From contig JAVXUO010001009.1 of NCBI GenBank assembly GCA_033065855.1, positions 31,719 to 95,718 on the forward strand: a stretch of 64,000 nucleotides of DNA, written 5' to 3'. This document shows positions 34,316 through 47,649 of this stretch, piece by piece. The first letter of the stretch is position 1, and the number at the start of each line of letters is the position of its first letter. Both the position numbers and the translations under genes were made by a program. The stretch comes from Escallonia rubra (Eukaryota > Streptophyta > Magnoliopsida > Escalloniales > Escalloniaceae). A model generated the notes under the pieces. That model was given only the letters and a program-made list of their open reading frames with translations, ran no database searches and was not told the DNA's origin.

Positions 34316-35055
34316 TTCGGGTTCTTGAGAATGGGATCGAATGGAGAGAGAATTTTTGGGTTATTTGACCATTCGAAATCTTCGATGACAATATGAGACC
34401 GCGCTTAACCTCAACCGTCTGATTGATGAGGATTCATTTAACTTACTCTGGTCATAATCTCTGTGTAGTAGGTATACAGCCCTACCGTGCTTCAGACAAC
34501 TAACAAAAAGGCATCTCGATTTGTAAAAGTTGTAAATGAGTACTTGTGATACCAGTTCTCTTGTTAGAAAAATCGTCCCGGTTGACGGAATATAAAACTC
34601 ACGCAATTATAAAGTGCATTTTTACAAAATTAATACATGGAAATGATTAAAAGTTCCCTCCGCTCTTTTTTCCCTTCCACTCATACCCCAATTCCTTCTT
34701 CATTCCAACCAAATCTAACTCTTGTCGTCGCCCTCACAACCCAGCCCATCAGCCAGCCTGTGTCTACCACCAGCCTTAATGTCGTGTGTCATCGCCACCA
34801 GCCTTTCCTTTTCGTCACCACCACAACACCCGTTGTCGTAGCCCCCTCTTCTCCATCATTGCCGAAAACGCCGCCGCCTCTTCTCATCAGTGACATCGCC
34901 CCATCTCCATCACTGCCTCATCGCCCCACCACCAAACGTCCATCCCTCCCTCCAATACAGCTCCTCCATTGATGCCCGCCACTCAAACAAAACTAATAAA
35001 ATCTTGTACCAAACATTGCACAGAAAAAACAAAATGGATAAGTAGGGTCCATTAA
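34316..35055. promoter_or_regulatory. Presenilin upstream region
   Basis: Probable 5'UTR and promoter of the minus-strand presenilin gene, then a C-rich low-complexity stretch (34640-34980) whose Pro/Ser/Thr-rich open frame I do not consider real. No core promoter element stands out. Confidence 0.35.
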
Positions 35056-36161
35056 TAGAGGTGTCGAGCTCGGCCCAGCCCAGGCCCTGAGGGCCAGAAA
35101 ATGGGCTGGGCCATTTAGGGCTTCTGGCCTTGGAAACCGGGCTGGCCCAAAGCTAGGAAATGAAGGCCCTGTCCAGGCCCAAGCCTTAGGCCCTAACTTA
35201 AGGGCAAGGCCTATGTTTTTTTTTATTCATGTTTTGTATTGCATTTCCAACATTTCATTCCCAATTCTTTTCATTCAATTCTCAGTTCTTTACAGTCTCT
35301 AGCCAGAGCGAACGTATGTTTACAATTTACAAGTCGGATTTTTTTTGCGAACTCGATCTTGGATTTGAACTGTTGATGCCTCTCTCTCAAATTTCTCTCT
35401 AAACGTAGATAATTGAACGTAACTCCTCCTTGTTTCATCACCACCCACCGGTTACCATGACCACCACCACCATTGCAAACAGTCAAACAACAAAGTACCC
35501 ACCACCTCCGCCATCATACACACCATCATTAACGACTTACCAGGAACGTACCGACCACCACCTTCACAATGCCACCATCACCAACACCCATCACCCACCA
35601 CATGCCATTATCAGATTCACCATATCTCTAAAAAATTTCACACAAACAGACATCTAACTTTGCATTTTACGTAGTATTAGGTATCTCATTAGAACCATGC
35701 ATCATTAGACCACTTTTATCATGAATTTTCTCGTGCTTTTCTGGAGTTATGTTCCCCATTTTCATTGCCTCAATTGTGTTGTTTCTAGTTCCTAGACAAA
35801 CAAACATATATTTTCTCTTCATAATTCCATGAAACTAATACATAGGAGGATTACAAATAAAAGTAGATAAAGAAGTAGGAACTATCATCATGAGCTGGAA
35901 AAAAATGTGCATGTCCAAAAAGTTAAACAAAAAGAGAAAAATATAAGGTAGAGAGAGAATGAGGCGCGAGAAAGAAGGGGAAAGAAAAAAAAAGTAACTC
36001 AAAATGGTTTAGGGCCAGATTTAGGGCCAAAGGGCCGAGCCAGAATAGGGCCGAAAAGAAAGCCAAGGCCTGCCCGGGCTTTTTTGAAAAATTTCACGGC
36101 CTGGCCCTAGGCCCTATGGACCAGGGCCGCACTGTTTTTAGGGCCGGGCCGGACATCTCTA
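35056..36161. mobile_element. hAT-like non-autonomous element
   Basis: Ends TAGAGGTGTCGAGCTCGGCC and (inverted) TAGAGATGTCCGGCCCGGCC with GGGCC-rich subterminal repeats in both arms. Flanking 8-mers GGTCCATT and GGTCTATA match at six of eight positions, so the target duplication is only approximate. The interior is AT-rich with CCACC-type low complexity and no transposase. Confidence 0.75.
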
Positions 36162-36929
36162 GGTCTATATATAGTGGTAATTTGGGCAATTTGTTTGTTC
36201 TAATTACCGGAACCGTCGAGTGCAACACTTTTGTGATCTCATGTCTCCCTTTGCAATGTAATCTTAGGTGCCTTTTTGCAACTCGCCTAAACTACGACGG
36301 ACTTTATGCAATCAATCAATCATCAATAGTGAGCTTTTTGTACTAAAATTTACTGGTTTGTAGACAAGTAATTAACATTATATCGAAAAGAAATTAAGAT
36401 GTAATTCGAAAGATAATGAGATTGAAGTCGTTCAAAGATAACTTTCATTCCATTGAGAATTCTAACTTAAATCTCCAAATTGAAGATTTTAAACATTTTT
36501 TTTTTGCCCTTCTTTCACTGGCCAATAGTGTTTTTTTTTTGTCGAATAAGAGGAAATAAATATTTTCACACCCTATTATATTTTCTTACACCCTCATTTG
36601 TCGCTAAGTAATTATGTTTCGTCATTGACATACTTTTTTAGTGATAAAATAAGGGTGTAAAAATATAAACTCCCTTGATAATTTATTCACCATTCAATTG
36701 AGTTCAAAGCTTGAATATTCTACTTCTCTTCGAGAAATTTTGTACAAATTAAACTCATTGTAGCCTGGTAGATGACAACTACCACCAGCCTGTGGAGCGC
36801 ATGGTGTTTGTACTCGCTTATCTAATAGCGAGAAGGCCAAATTGCAGCCACGGGTTTTTGAAGAGCTATATCTGCAAATATCCAAAAACTTTTAACAAGT
36901 TACACAAGGAAACTCCAGTTTATTCTTGT

Positions 36930-37330
36930 TGTTGCTAAAAATATGTTTCGCGTATGATCTGAAACCCTAGTCTAGACCGATGACCTGCAAGACAGAAAAC
37001 GAGTGACCCCCAGGTAGGGTTCCTGGCAGAAAACTCTCTGATGCTTAAGTCAGAGCGCAGCTACATTATAGTAATTCTGAAAAAGCATTAAAGACTATAT
37101 CTCTTGTGTGTGTAGTTGTCTACGTACCTGGGGGTAGCCTCTTTTATATAACTGGAGGTTGAGACCCCTAGTAGGATTAGGCTGTGGGCCAGATGTGTTA
37201 GGATCCTTGAGGATCACGTCACGATCTTTAAGGATTCTTTTAGAATCTTAATAAGATAGTTATCAATCTCTCAATTTGACTGGGATCGCCGGGTGTCCCT
37301 CAATTATTAGGAGTTATATTTGAGTTATAT
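36930..37330 (-). mobile_element. Probable LTR fragment or solo LTR
   Basis: On the minus strand a TATATAAAAG box (37150-37141) is followed about 100-170 bp later by the LTR-typical phrase CTGACTTAAGCATCAGAG, then GCCAGGAACCCTACCTGGGG and TTTCTGTCTTGCAG. Similar phrases are common in plant Ty3/gypsy LTRs. TG/CA ends and target duplications were not pinned down. Confidence 0.5.
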
Positions 37331-37539
37331 CAGTTATTAACTTAACCTTGAGGCTCACATAAATATGACAAACACAAGAACATGGGTGTTTCGTTCTACA
37401 GGTGATGAAAGTCGACATGAATGCAATAATCAAACATGGAGATGTTGGTGGCTTTGGAAGGCTAATCAGAAAGGATGGAGAGAGGATGAGAGGTTTGCAG
37501 AAAATAAAACAAGAAAGCTATATATGTTAAAGCTAAAAA

Positions 37540-40187
37540 TGATGTGGTAAAACTTATCAAAAGTTTGAGCAATTGAGTGAGGAGGCGTGCAATGCATGAC
37601 CAAGACGGCTTGATCAATTTTTGTGATTTGATTGAGCATAAAAAATTGCACGTGCAAATAATTGGCAGTTATATATTCTAGAAAAGAAGAGTAGGCCTAC
37701 GAGGTATTTTGTGTGAGTAACAAATGACGCGTCCGATCAACTGTTTTTCGGTGAATTTCTAAAGTTGGCCTAAACCCGTCTCAAGTGTGCGTCAGAGTCC
37801 ATCTTTTCCAGCTTGTTACTAAGCCTAACAAGGTTGACGACTTATTAGCCTACGTAGTTTTTGTTAATCTCCCGAACGTGGAATTGTAATTTTTATCCAA
37901 CCTTCACAACTTCAAGCAAGCAAGCAAGTTTAAGGGTAAAACCAACGGCGAAAACATTCAAGTTTTGGCTTCAAAATACCATTAATCTATTCACCAAATA
38001 CAACAAGGATTATATGGACATTTTTTTATTTACAATGCTTTGGAGGCTAAGTTTACACAAAATCATGGATGTAAGGTCTACAACCGATCAGTGATAAAGG
38101 TTAGGTTTGAAGGATGTTGTGGTGAAAACATCTAATTATACATATCTAATTATATATCTATGAAAGCCAAAACTCATAAAAAGTGATCATGTCACTGCTT
38201 ACATGGACAATATTTTAACTCGTCATGTGAACTTTCTTATTTTAACCATTTAGAAGCATTTTGGATTTATTTACCTTCGTAATGATTATTTGGATTTTTT
38301 TTCCTCTCTCCCTCTCTCTTATTCAATTTGTTTTGAATTCCGTTTTACCATTTAAAATTCAACAAATTAAATAGATTTTATATTTCTCTCTCTTCTTCTA
38401 TGTAAAGATATCCCATTTAAAAAATTTATTTATATGTTTATTATGTCATTAATTCCTAAGTTTTGTCAAAACTAATTCTCTTTGTATTCCCTTTAATCTT
38501 AAATCTTTTCTATTGTTTAGAGAAGCCTAATATTTTCTATCAGTTTTTGTCTCTAACTAAGATAATCTCCCTTCTTTTATTTCTTTCAAGCTTATGTACA
38601 TACTTTACTCTCCCATTTTCTTTTGATCATCTGTCACATATCTTTACTATTATTTTGATGGCCTTGAGTAATACAAATTTCAATACAAAGATTATTATAG
38701 TTAGAATTATCACTATTATTATTATTAGTTGGGACATACGATTTCTATCATTTCACATACTCCTTTTCATCTTCATTTGTTGCTAAAAGCTAGCAATTAT
38801 CACTGAATTTCATTTTTAATGACAAAAATTGAGAGAGAAACTCATATAAAAAGGTGAAAATAAATTTTTAATTATTTTTTGTCAGTACTAATTTTGTTAT
38901 TGTTATTAGACATACAAATATGAGATCTCTCAATTAGTACTTTGACAGTTGTTACTCATGTATGCAACGCACGTGATCATAATTAGTATATATATGAAAG
39001 CCGAGAGAAAGTGACCACGTCACTACCTACGTGGACACTCTTTTAACTCGTCACGTGGACTTTCTTATTTTGACTTTTAAAGTATTTTGAATTTACTCAC
39101 CTTTGTAATAATGATTTGGATTTTTTTTTATCTCTCACTCTTTCTTATTAAATTTGATTTCAATTCCTTTTTGTCATTTGATTAAACCAACTAAGTAGAT
39201 TTTATATTTCTCTCTCTTCTATGTCAACATGTCCCACTTAAAAATATTATTTACATCTTGTAATTCCATTAGTTCTTAAGAGTTGTGAAAACTAATTCTT
39301 TATACATTCTTTAATCTTTTCTATTGTTTAGAAAAATCTAATATTCTCTATCAGTTTTTCTCTCTAACTAATATAATCTCCTTCCTTTTACTCATTACAA
39401 GACTATATACGTAGTTTAATCTCCCATTTAATTTCAATCATTTATTATATATCTTTACTATTTCCTTGGTGGCCTTGAATAATACAGACATCAACACACG
39501 AGTTATGATTATTAGCATAATCACTATTATTGCTATTAGTTGGGACATACTATTTCAATCATTTCACTGCACTATTGTTTTTCCTCATATTTTGTTAAAG
39601 GCTAATATTTATTACTCAAGTTCATTTTTAACGACAAAAATTGGTAGGAAAACTCATATAAAAAAGTAAAATATTTTTTAATTATTTTTTGTCACTATCT
39701 ATTTTGTTATTGTTATTAGGCATACAAAGTACTTTGACAGTTGCTCCTCCCGTGTGCAACGTACGGGTCAAAACTAGTATTCAAAAAATACTAAAGAGTT
39801 GCTAATAGCGAGACTAACTCGTTCTCATTCGTCGGCCATTATTATTAAAGACTATTGCATCTTGCTACAAATAACTGGATCATCGATCACACACGTATTG
39901 AAAGATAAAAAACAATTGCAGACCTGACCGGACCGCAACAGGAGACAAAACTTGTGTGCTTGACACAAGCACCGAGGGGATTGCAACCATTCTTGGAAGC
40001 AATCCTTAACCGGAATCAAAATGAATTCTCTTTGACTTCTTTAATGAAATACGTAGTTTACTTTACCTACTTTTGTTTTGATAATAGACAACTTTACAAC
40101 CATATCGTCAAGTAAAAATAAATAAGAAAATGAACACTCGTGTTACTTAAAACTCCCTTACATTGCAAAAATAAGAAATAAACCAAG
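37540..40187 (+). repeat. Segmental direct duplication, copy 1
   Basis: Matches 40666-43320 along its length. Left block: TTATCAAAAG...GAGCAATTGAGTGAGGAGG. Middle: a Helitron-like pair. Right block: GGAGACAAAACTTGTGTGC...CTTACATTGCAAAAA. The copies differ by many substitutions, so the duplication is old. No gene inside. Confidence 0.9.
38157..39777 (+). mobile_element. Helitron-like pair, head to tail (copy 1)
   Basis: Two related units (38157-38986 and about 38988-39777) each begin with a TAT-ATGAAAGCC-type start and share GTGACCACGTCACTAC...GTGGACACTCTTTTAA. The second ends with a short hairpin (CCCGT...ACGGG) followed by AAAACTAGT, the CTAG(T) end of plant Helitrons. The first unit's end is mutated to TTAGT. 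There are no terminal inverted repeats and no Rep/helicase gene, so they are non-autonomous. Confidence 0.75.
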
Positions 40188-40460
40188 AACATTTGGCAAA
40201 AGGTGTTTCAGAAGTTGCAAATTAGGATACCACTAATAAATTGGCAACAGCTCCTAAACCAGGCTACAAGAAAGTTTAGAGGGAAAAGCTTCCTTGCTAG
40301 GCTATGTAAGCTAGCTTTGGCAGTCACAGTGTATGCAATATGAAATGAAAGAAACTTGAGAATCTTCAAGCAAGAACAGAGGACAGAGAAAGTGTGTTTT
40401 CAGTCAATACAACAGATGATTAAACACAGGGTGCTAAGCTGGAATAAGTTTCCTGCATAA
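40188..40460 (+). pseudogene. LINE ORF2 3' fragment (zf-RVT region)
   Basis: A 91-codon frame reads like the C-terminus of plant L1-type reverse transcriptase proteins: FRGKSFLARLCKLALAVTVY, then AI-stop-NERNLRIFKQEQ, then MIKHRVLSWNKF. The stop is a TGA at the place where the family has Trp (AIWNER). It is the only sequence lying between the two segmental duplicates, together with its tail to about 40665, which suggests a 5'-truncated LINE insertion. Confidence 0.75.
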
Positions 40461-40665
40461 AGCATAAACCAGCAGTTATGTCATGCGTGGGGACTTCTTG
40501 ACTGCATTTTAACACCTGGGAATGAGTAGATAACTATATTCTCTATACTATGTAATCATGACACACTAAACAGCTGAGACTAAGGTTGTGTATACTTGTA
40601 CATAACAAATTGTTTTGAGCTTTCGTGGAATAAAAGGACATTCTACCACAAAAAAAAGAAGGAAA

Positions 40666-43320
40666 ATGGCGTGGTCAACCTTATCAAAAGTCTGAGCAAT
40701 TGAGTGAGGAGGCGTGTGATGCATGACCAAGACAACTTTATCAATTTCGTGATTTGATTGAGCATAAAAAATTACACGTGCAAATAATTGGCAGTTATAT
40801 ATTCTAGAAAAGAAGAGTAGGCCTACGAGGTATTTTGTGCGAATAACACGTGACTGTTTGATCAACTATTTTTTCGGTGAATTTCTAAAATTGGCCTTGT
40901 GGATGGCTTCGGCCTAAACTGGCTCAAGTGTGCGTGAGAGTCCATCTTTGTTAGCTTGTTACTAAGCCTAAAAAGGTTGATGACTTATTAGCCTACGTAC
41001 TTTTTGTTAATCTCCCGAACGTGGAATTGTAATTTTTATTAAACTTTCACAACTTTAAGCAAGAAAGTTTAAGGGTAAAACCAACAGCGAAAAGTATTCA
41101 AGTTTTGGCTTCAGAATACCATTAATCTATCCACCATATACAACAAGGATTATATGGACATTTTTCGATTTACAATACTTTCGAGGCTAAGCTACACGAA
41201 ATCGTGGATGTAAGGTCTGCAACCGATCAGTGATAAAGGTTAGGTTTGAAGGATGTTATGGTAGAAAGATCTAATTATACGTATCTAATTATATATCTAT
41301 TAAACCCAAATCTTAGAAAAAGTGACCACGTCACTACTTACGTGGACACTCTTTTAATTCGTCGTGTGAACTTTTCTATTTTGACTTTTTAGAAGCATTT
41401 TTTTATTTATTTACCTTCGTAATGATTATTTAGATTTTTTTTCTCTCTTCCTCTCTCTTATTCAATTCAATTTGATTTGAATTTCATTTTACCATTTAAA
41501 GTTCAACCAATTAAATAGATTTTTTTTCTCTCTTCTATGTGAAGATATCTCATTTAAAATTTTTATTTATATGTTTATTATGTCATTAATTCCTAAGTTT
41601 TTGCCAGAACTAATTCTCTTTGTATTCCCTTTAATCTTAGATTTTTTCTATTATTTAGAGAAGCCCAATATTTTCTATCAATTTTTCTCTCTAACTAGGA
41701 TAATATCCCTCCTTTTATTTCTTTCAAGTTTATGTAGATAGTTTACTCTCCTATTTTATTTTCGATCATTTGTTACATATCTTCACTAATTCTTTTTGGT
41801 GGCCTTGAGTACTACAACTCTCAACATAAAGATTATTATAGTTAGAATTATAACTATTATTGCTATTAGTTGGGACATACTATTTTTATCATTTCTTATA
41901 CTCCTTTTCATCTCCATTTGTTGCTAAAAGCTGACAATTATTGCTGAAGTTCATTTTTAATGACAAGAATTGGTAGAAAAACTCATATAAAAAGGTAAAA
42001 ATAAAAATCTAATTATTTTTTGTCACTACTAATTTTGTTATTGTAATTAGGCATACATATACGAGATCTTTCAATCATTACTTTGACAATTGTTACTCTC
42101 GCGTGCAACGCACGAGATCAAAATTAATATATAAATGAAAGGAGAGAGAATGGTCACTTCACCGCCTACATAGACACTCTCTTAATTCGCCACACGAACT
42201 TTCTTATTTTGACTTTTAAAACATTTTGAATTTACTCACATTTGTAATAATGATTTGGATTCATTTATTCTCTCTCTCTCTCTCTTTCTTATTAAATTTG
42301 ATTTGAATTCATTTTTGTCATTTGAAACACAACCAACTAAATAGATTTTATATTTCTCTTCCTTCTATGTCAACGTGTCTTACTTAAAAATGTTATTTAT
42401 ATCTTGCAATTCAATTAATTCTTAATATTTGCCAAAACTAATTCTCTATATATTTTTAATCTTTTATATTGTTTAGAGAAATTCAATATTCTCTATCAGT
42501 TTTTTTCTCTCTAACTAACATAATCTCCCCCCTTTTACTAATTATACGACTATATACGTAATTTAATCTCCCATTTTATTTTCAATCATTTATTATATAT
42601 CTTTACTATTTTTTATTGGTGATTTTGAATAATACAAACCTCAACACACGAGTTATTATTATTCGTATAATCACTATTATTCATATTAGTTGGGACATAC
42701 TATTTCAATCATTTCATTGTATTATTTTTTATCCTCGTATTTTGTTAAAGGCTAACAATTATTATTCAAGCTCATTTTTAACAACAAAAAATGGTAGGAG
42801 AAATCATAAAAAAAAGTAAGAATATTTTTAATTATTTTTTGTCATTATCTGTTTTGTTATTGTTATTAGACATACAAGTACGAAATATTTGAATTGCTAC
42901 TTTGACAGTTGTTCCTTCTGTGTATAACGTACGGGTCAAAACTAGTATTCAATGAATACTAAAGAGTTGCTAACAACGAGACTAACACGTTCTCATTCGT
43001 CGACAAATCTTATTAAAGACTATTGCATCTTGCTACGAATAACTGGATCATCGATCACACATGTATTGAAAGATTGAAAACAATGTGTCGATCAGATCGC
43101 ATACCTGGCCAGACCGCAATAGGAGACAAAACTTGTGTGCTTGACACAAGCATCGAGGGGATTGCAACCATTCTTGGAAACAAACCTTAACCTACGTTTG
43201 TTTTGATGATAGACAACTTTACAATCATATCGTCAAGGAAAAATAAATAAAAAAATGAACACTTGAGTTATTTAAAACTCCCTTACATTGCAAAAAAAAA
43301 GAAATAAACCAAGATTACGA
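40666..43320 (+). repeat. Segmental direct duplication, copy 2
   Basis: Partner of 37540-40187. Relative to copy 1 it lacks about 50 bp near 43195 (between CCTTAACC and TACGTTTGTTTTGATGAT). Confidence 0.9.
41296..42945 (+). mobile_element. Helitron-like pair, head to tail (copy 2)
   Basis: Duplicate of 38157-39777: units 41296-42127 and about 42130-42945, the second ending CGTACGGGTCAAAACTAG. The first unit's end is again degenerate. Confidence 0.75.
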
Positions 43321-43714
43321 AATTGTCTATTTCACGCTCTATTATGCTGGTTGACATTCCATGTTGTAGTTAAAATGTCAACACTTTGTTGCTAATACTT
43401 TTTTATCGACAAATGAAGGTGTCAAAAAATACAATAACGAGTGAAAATAAAGGTTCCTCAAATTACAACACACACACACACACACACATATATATAAGTA
43501 CGAGATCCAACAAAATACCTAATTATAAAATTTAGATTTCCAAATTAAATCATCAATAACTTCAAGCAACATGGGCAAGTAAAAGAACCCAAGCTCAAGC
43601 CCAAGTCCAACTAGAATAAATATCTATATCCACGAAAGTGTCTATCGTCACACGGGCTCTCATCCAACGGCTCGCATCCTTCAAACAAGACCCAACGGCT
43701 CACATACACTCAAA

Positions 43715-43809
43715 CCCAAGTATAAATCTGCCCTAAATATCGCTAAACCCTTCTCTCTGAGATCAAAAAATACCTTCTAGGGTTTTACTCTTCGGCACAG
43801 ACTCATACA
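43715..43809 (+). promoter_or_regulatory. Likely core promoter and first leader exon of the RNA-binding protein gene
   Basis: TATAAAT at about 43721, then CTAAACCCTTCTCT (telo-box-like AAACCCT plus pyrimidine-rich start) and TAGGGTTTTACTC, a signature seen in plant genes for translation and RNA-handling proteins. A possible splice donor ACAAG/GTACTC follows at about 43809-43810, and a possible acceptor CATAG/GTTACAGCAATGG lies just before the start codon at 47650. This would give a leader intron of about 3.8 kb. That link is inference; nothing in between is a convincing gene. Confidence 0.4.
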
Positions 43810-45230
43810 AGGTACTCTTCACATAAACCCTATTTATGGGAAACCCTGTTTATGTGAAACCCTATTCGATCCTTCTTACCGATTCATCATGTACATGGCT
43901 TAGTTATGTAGATTATGTATCTGTATTAATTTCATTTTCCATTTGCCGTTCATTTAGGGTGTGCGCTTGGAAATGATTTTCCCTTTTTTCCCGATTTTGT
44001 TTTATGGGGTTTGATCTATATAGTTATATATGATCTGGGCACGTTTTTTATGAAGTTTATTCAGATGATTTGAAGTGATTTTGTTGTTTTCTCAATTCTT
44101 AAGAAAAAAGAAAAATAAGTAAGATTTAGTGATTCAACTTATGAATAGAAAGATATAGTGCATTCTCACAGCTTTCTTGAGACATTGAGAAATGTTTTGT
44201 TGGGGGTGATTATTTGTCGTACGGTTGCTTTGTTTTTTTCCCGTTCCATCTCCTTGTTTTTTTTAAATCTGCTTGTCTTCTTTCACTCACTAAGATCATA
44301 GGTGGAAGTAATTACCGCTTCTTATGGTGTTTGATTGTGGGGGCGAGGGTGGATAGGGTGGTAGGGGTATGGTGTAGTGTGGTAATGGAGTTATGATCTC
44401 TATTTATTACGAAGTCTAAAATATTAAGGAGTGCGTGGTAACTGTTATTTAGTGAGAATGTCGAAATACGGGTAAGATAGTACTAGGGCAGCTAGTGTTA
44501 TGTTTTTTCCCTTCCTGGTAGATGTGATGAGGATGAGATGGTATTTATATGTTCGAATTGTCTGGAAATGGCTCAGATTGTCTTTCCGCTATGTATCTGC
44601 ATACTAAAAGCATGAAAATTTTGTCCATCATCAAGCATAGGTCTCTCTATGTAGTTAAATCTGCTATAAATCCCTTACTTGCATGTATGTTGTGGGATTG
44701 GCTCCAAGTGGGTTGGTGTCATGTTCATAATCTAGTTGGAATCCTTTAGTCCTCTTTTCATATTGTGCATGTCGGTATTAGTTTAGGCTTATGTAATCCT
44801 AGCCATCTGAGGCAAAAAAAAAATGTCTGCACTTGCCAGTTTCCCTTGCGGTCTTCAGTTTTCAATTTACTTTTTGAACGTATAGTCAATCGACCCATAT
44901 CTGCTAATCAAATTTGTTCTTCTAAAACACATTTCTGAGATGATTTTTAAGGCAGTGTGCCCCATTGTCTGGATCAACTTGGATGCATTTTTTTTTGCAG
45001 ACCTGTTGTAATATTGTGCACATGCACACTTACTTGCATACATGCATCTGTAATCATATACATACACATATAGACACACGCACGCAGATAGGTATGTGAA
45101 TATGTATGTATATATGTCTATGTAGGTTGTAGCTTAGAGAATTGAGCTCTCTCACTCTCTCTCGCACTTGGACACTTCAGGATATCAGGATTTTTTTTGC
45201 TGAATTTTCAGGCCATTATCACATTCTCTC

Positions 45231-46057
45231 CTAGGTAGCACGGACACGGTGTCGGACACCGACGGGGACACCGGACACCGCAATTTCCAAAAAATCAGAT
45301 TTTGGACACCGCAGGACAACTATTTTTTTAATATATTTTTATTATATATATTTAATATATATTAAATACATTCTGCAATCTAAAATAACAAATTAATGAA
45401 GTCAAAAAAATATTTCTGAAATTAAAGTACTGGACAAAATAACTAAGTAAAAGGAAAAAAAGAAGAAAGAAGAAACGAGTCAAACAACTCTTGGCAGATG
45501 GAGACAAAAAAAAAAAAAGAAAGAAAAAGGAGACAAGCTTTCAGAATAGAAGGAAACTTTCAGATTCAAGAGAGGGGAAGGGAGACGAAGAAAAAGGAGA
45601 CGAGATTGAGGAAGAAGTACCTGTGGGTCAGCGACGGCGGCCGAGGACCTCTGGCGACGATCAAGTGAGCTCTGGTGACGGCGACAGCTGCTTCGGCATC
45701 TGACGACGGCGACTGGATCTGTCGGCTTCGGCTTCGGGATGTTGGCGACTGAGCTCCGGCGACAGATCTGGCGACAAATCCGTGTCGATAATGGCTCAAA
45801 AGGGCACCCGTGAGGTGAGAGAGAAGGAGACGGCCTTGAGGTAAGAGAAGCAGATGGTCTGACACTGCTCCATGCCGTGTCCGACACTCCTCGGCGAAGT
45901 GTCCGACACAGTGTCGGAAATAAAAAAAAAATAATAAAAAATTCCGACACCGATTGGCGGTGTACGACACGTGTCGGCCGGTGTCCGGAGGCTGTCGGGG
46001 TGTCCGTCTGTTTAGGACACCATACCTCCACCTAGGAGAGGTGTCCGTGCTTCCTAG
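45231..46057. mobile_element. hAT-like non-autonomous element with GAAGCAC-type ends (1)
   Basis: Terminal repeats CTAGGTAGCACGGACAC and (inverted) CTAGGAAGCACGGACAC, one mismatch in 17, flanked by a perfect 8-bp duplication ATTCTCTC (45223-45230 and 46058-46065). The interior has repeated GGACACCG/GTGTCCG phrases and a GC-rich block. Long reverse frames across it (183 and 168 codons) are repeat-derived. Confidence 0.85.
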
Positions 46058-46065
46058 ATTCTCTC

Positions 46066-47649
46066 TCTTCACCTTAGATCCCTAGGACATTCTCTCTCCT
46101 CACGAGAGACCATCATATTTTCACTCTCAAACATTTACCCGGCCTCTTTTCTCTGCTCAAAGCCAGTTTCTCTTTACTTTTCTCTCACGTGGGTCTCCAT
46201 TTTCTAGAACTTGGGAGTTGAAACAGATGGCTTTTTAATTTCAAAGAGAAGAAACATCGAGAAGGATAAGTCAGATTCTTGGGCTTCCCAAGTATGATGA
46301 AGAAAAAAACTTGTAAAGACTTTTTGGCAAGAAGCCTCTGAATTAAATATGTATATCTATTTAAAGAGCTACCTTTCTGTCTCTTTCAGGGCAATTTCAC
46401 TTATTCCTGCAATTTTCTGTTCCGAAAATGAACCCACCACGTAATACTAAACTGTAGTTGAAGAAGAAACCACCAACAAAAAAATGATTTGAAAAACGGC
46501 ATCAATGATATTAGAATGAAAATCCAATACTGTCTAACAAAATGTGTTTTAGATTTACTGATCTGCTGAGTTTCTTTTATTTAGCATGTATGAGAAAGGG
46601 TTTTCAATGGTGAAAAATGGGATGTTGTGATTGATTCTGATGGTCTTGGAGTTTAGACAGAGTACAGCACTTATAATTGAGAAAGCTGTGCGACAGAGGA
46701 GGCAACCTCAAAGAAAAGAAAGAAGGACAGCAGAAGGCACTTAAGGCAGCCTGTTTGAGAGAGAACTAGCAAAGCTGATTTTTACTTTTCTTTTCCTTTT
46801 TTTCCGGTACAAGATCTCCCCTTGAGAACTATGGATTTCTCATCTTTGCAAAAGTTTTCTCTTGCCTTATTTACAACTTAAGAGACACTCTTATCTAAAA
46901 ACCAACATGTGAATTGAAATTTTGAAAGAGGTTGTCCCTGAAAAGAAATAGTTGTGGTGTTATTTTAATGTAAACCTTAAGTTTCTATAACTAATCTTAA
47001 TAATAGCTTCCACTAAAGTTGTGTAGGGTTTTGTGCATTAACATGATTGTGTGGATGGAATATGGGGGTTCTGACTTCTGAGGTGTGATGGACACCGGAT
47101 GGTGGGGTTGGTTTACACAGAGAAGACGGAAGCATTTTTTTTTGGGAAAGATTATGTCGGGGTACATGCCATCTTTTATGCCTTGACTTTTGCAGCTCTT
47201 GGGAATGGCGTAACAACCCCCAGAAATGATAGTTATAACTTATAACATGGTGCTTTTTCTCTTTTTCTGTTATTATTTATCTATAGCATCTGAATCCATC
47301 AGCATTTACGTGGCACATTAACGATTAGCTTCGGCTTGATAGAATTTGATTTTGTGGCAATTATAGCTTTTAAATTTCTTTAGCATTACCATCGTTGAGT
47401 TCTTATGCGCTTCATTTAGTTATTTTTCGGCGTGCAAGTACCTTGATTTTCAGCATTATTTTGGTCTTAAGAATTCATTGTTAGTCCTGTGCAATTGCAC
47501 GGGTTCACTGCTTGTATGTATCTATGTACGCAGTCTCATGGATCAGTTTTGCCCTTCTTGGCATCCTTTATATGCAGTCTCATGGTTTAGATTTTGTCCA
47601 TCTTGACTGAGGACCCATTATGTTTCATGGTCTGTCATAGGTTACAGCA
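46066..47649 (+). other. Non-coding region before the RNA-binding protein start
   Basis: AT-rich, no coding signal. It probably belongs to the leader intron or promoter of the gene starting at 47650. A polypyrimidine stretch and CATAG precede the start codon. Confidence 0.4.

Noticed and set aside
36694..36885. Possible minus-strand exon preceded by TTTGCAG
   Set aside because: Short, no family match, no partner exon, and next to a probable LTR fragment.
45480..46072. Two long overlapping reverse-strand open frames (183 and 168 codons)
   Set aside because: They lie wholly or almost wholly inside a hAT-like element, overlap each other in different frames and are biased in composition; no family resemblance.
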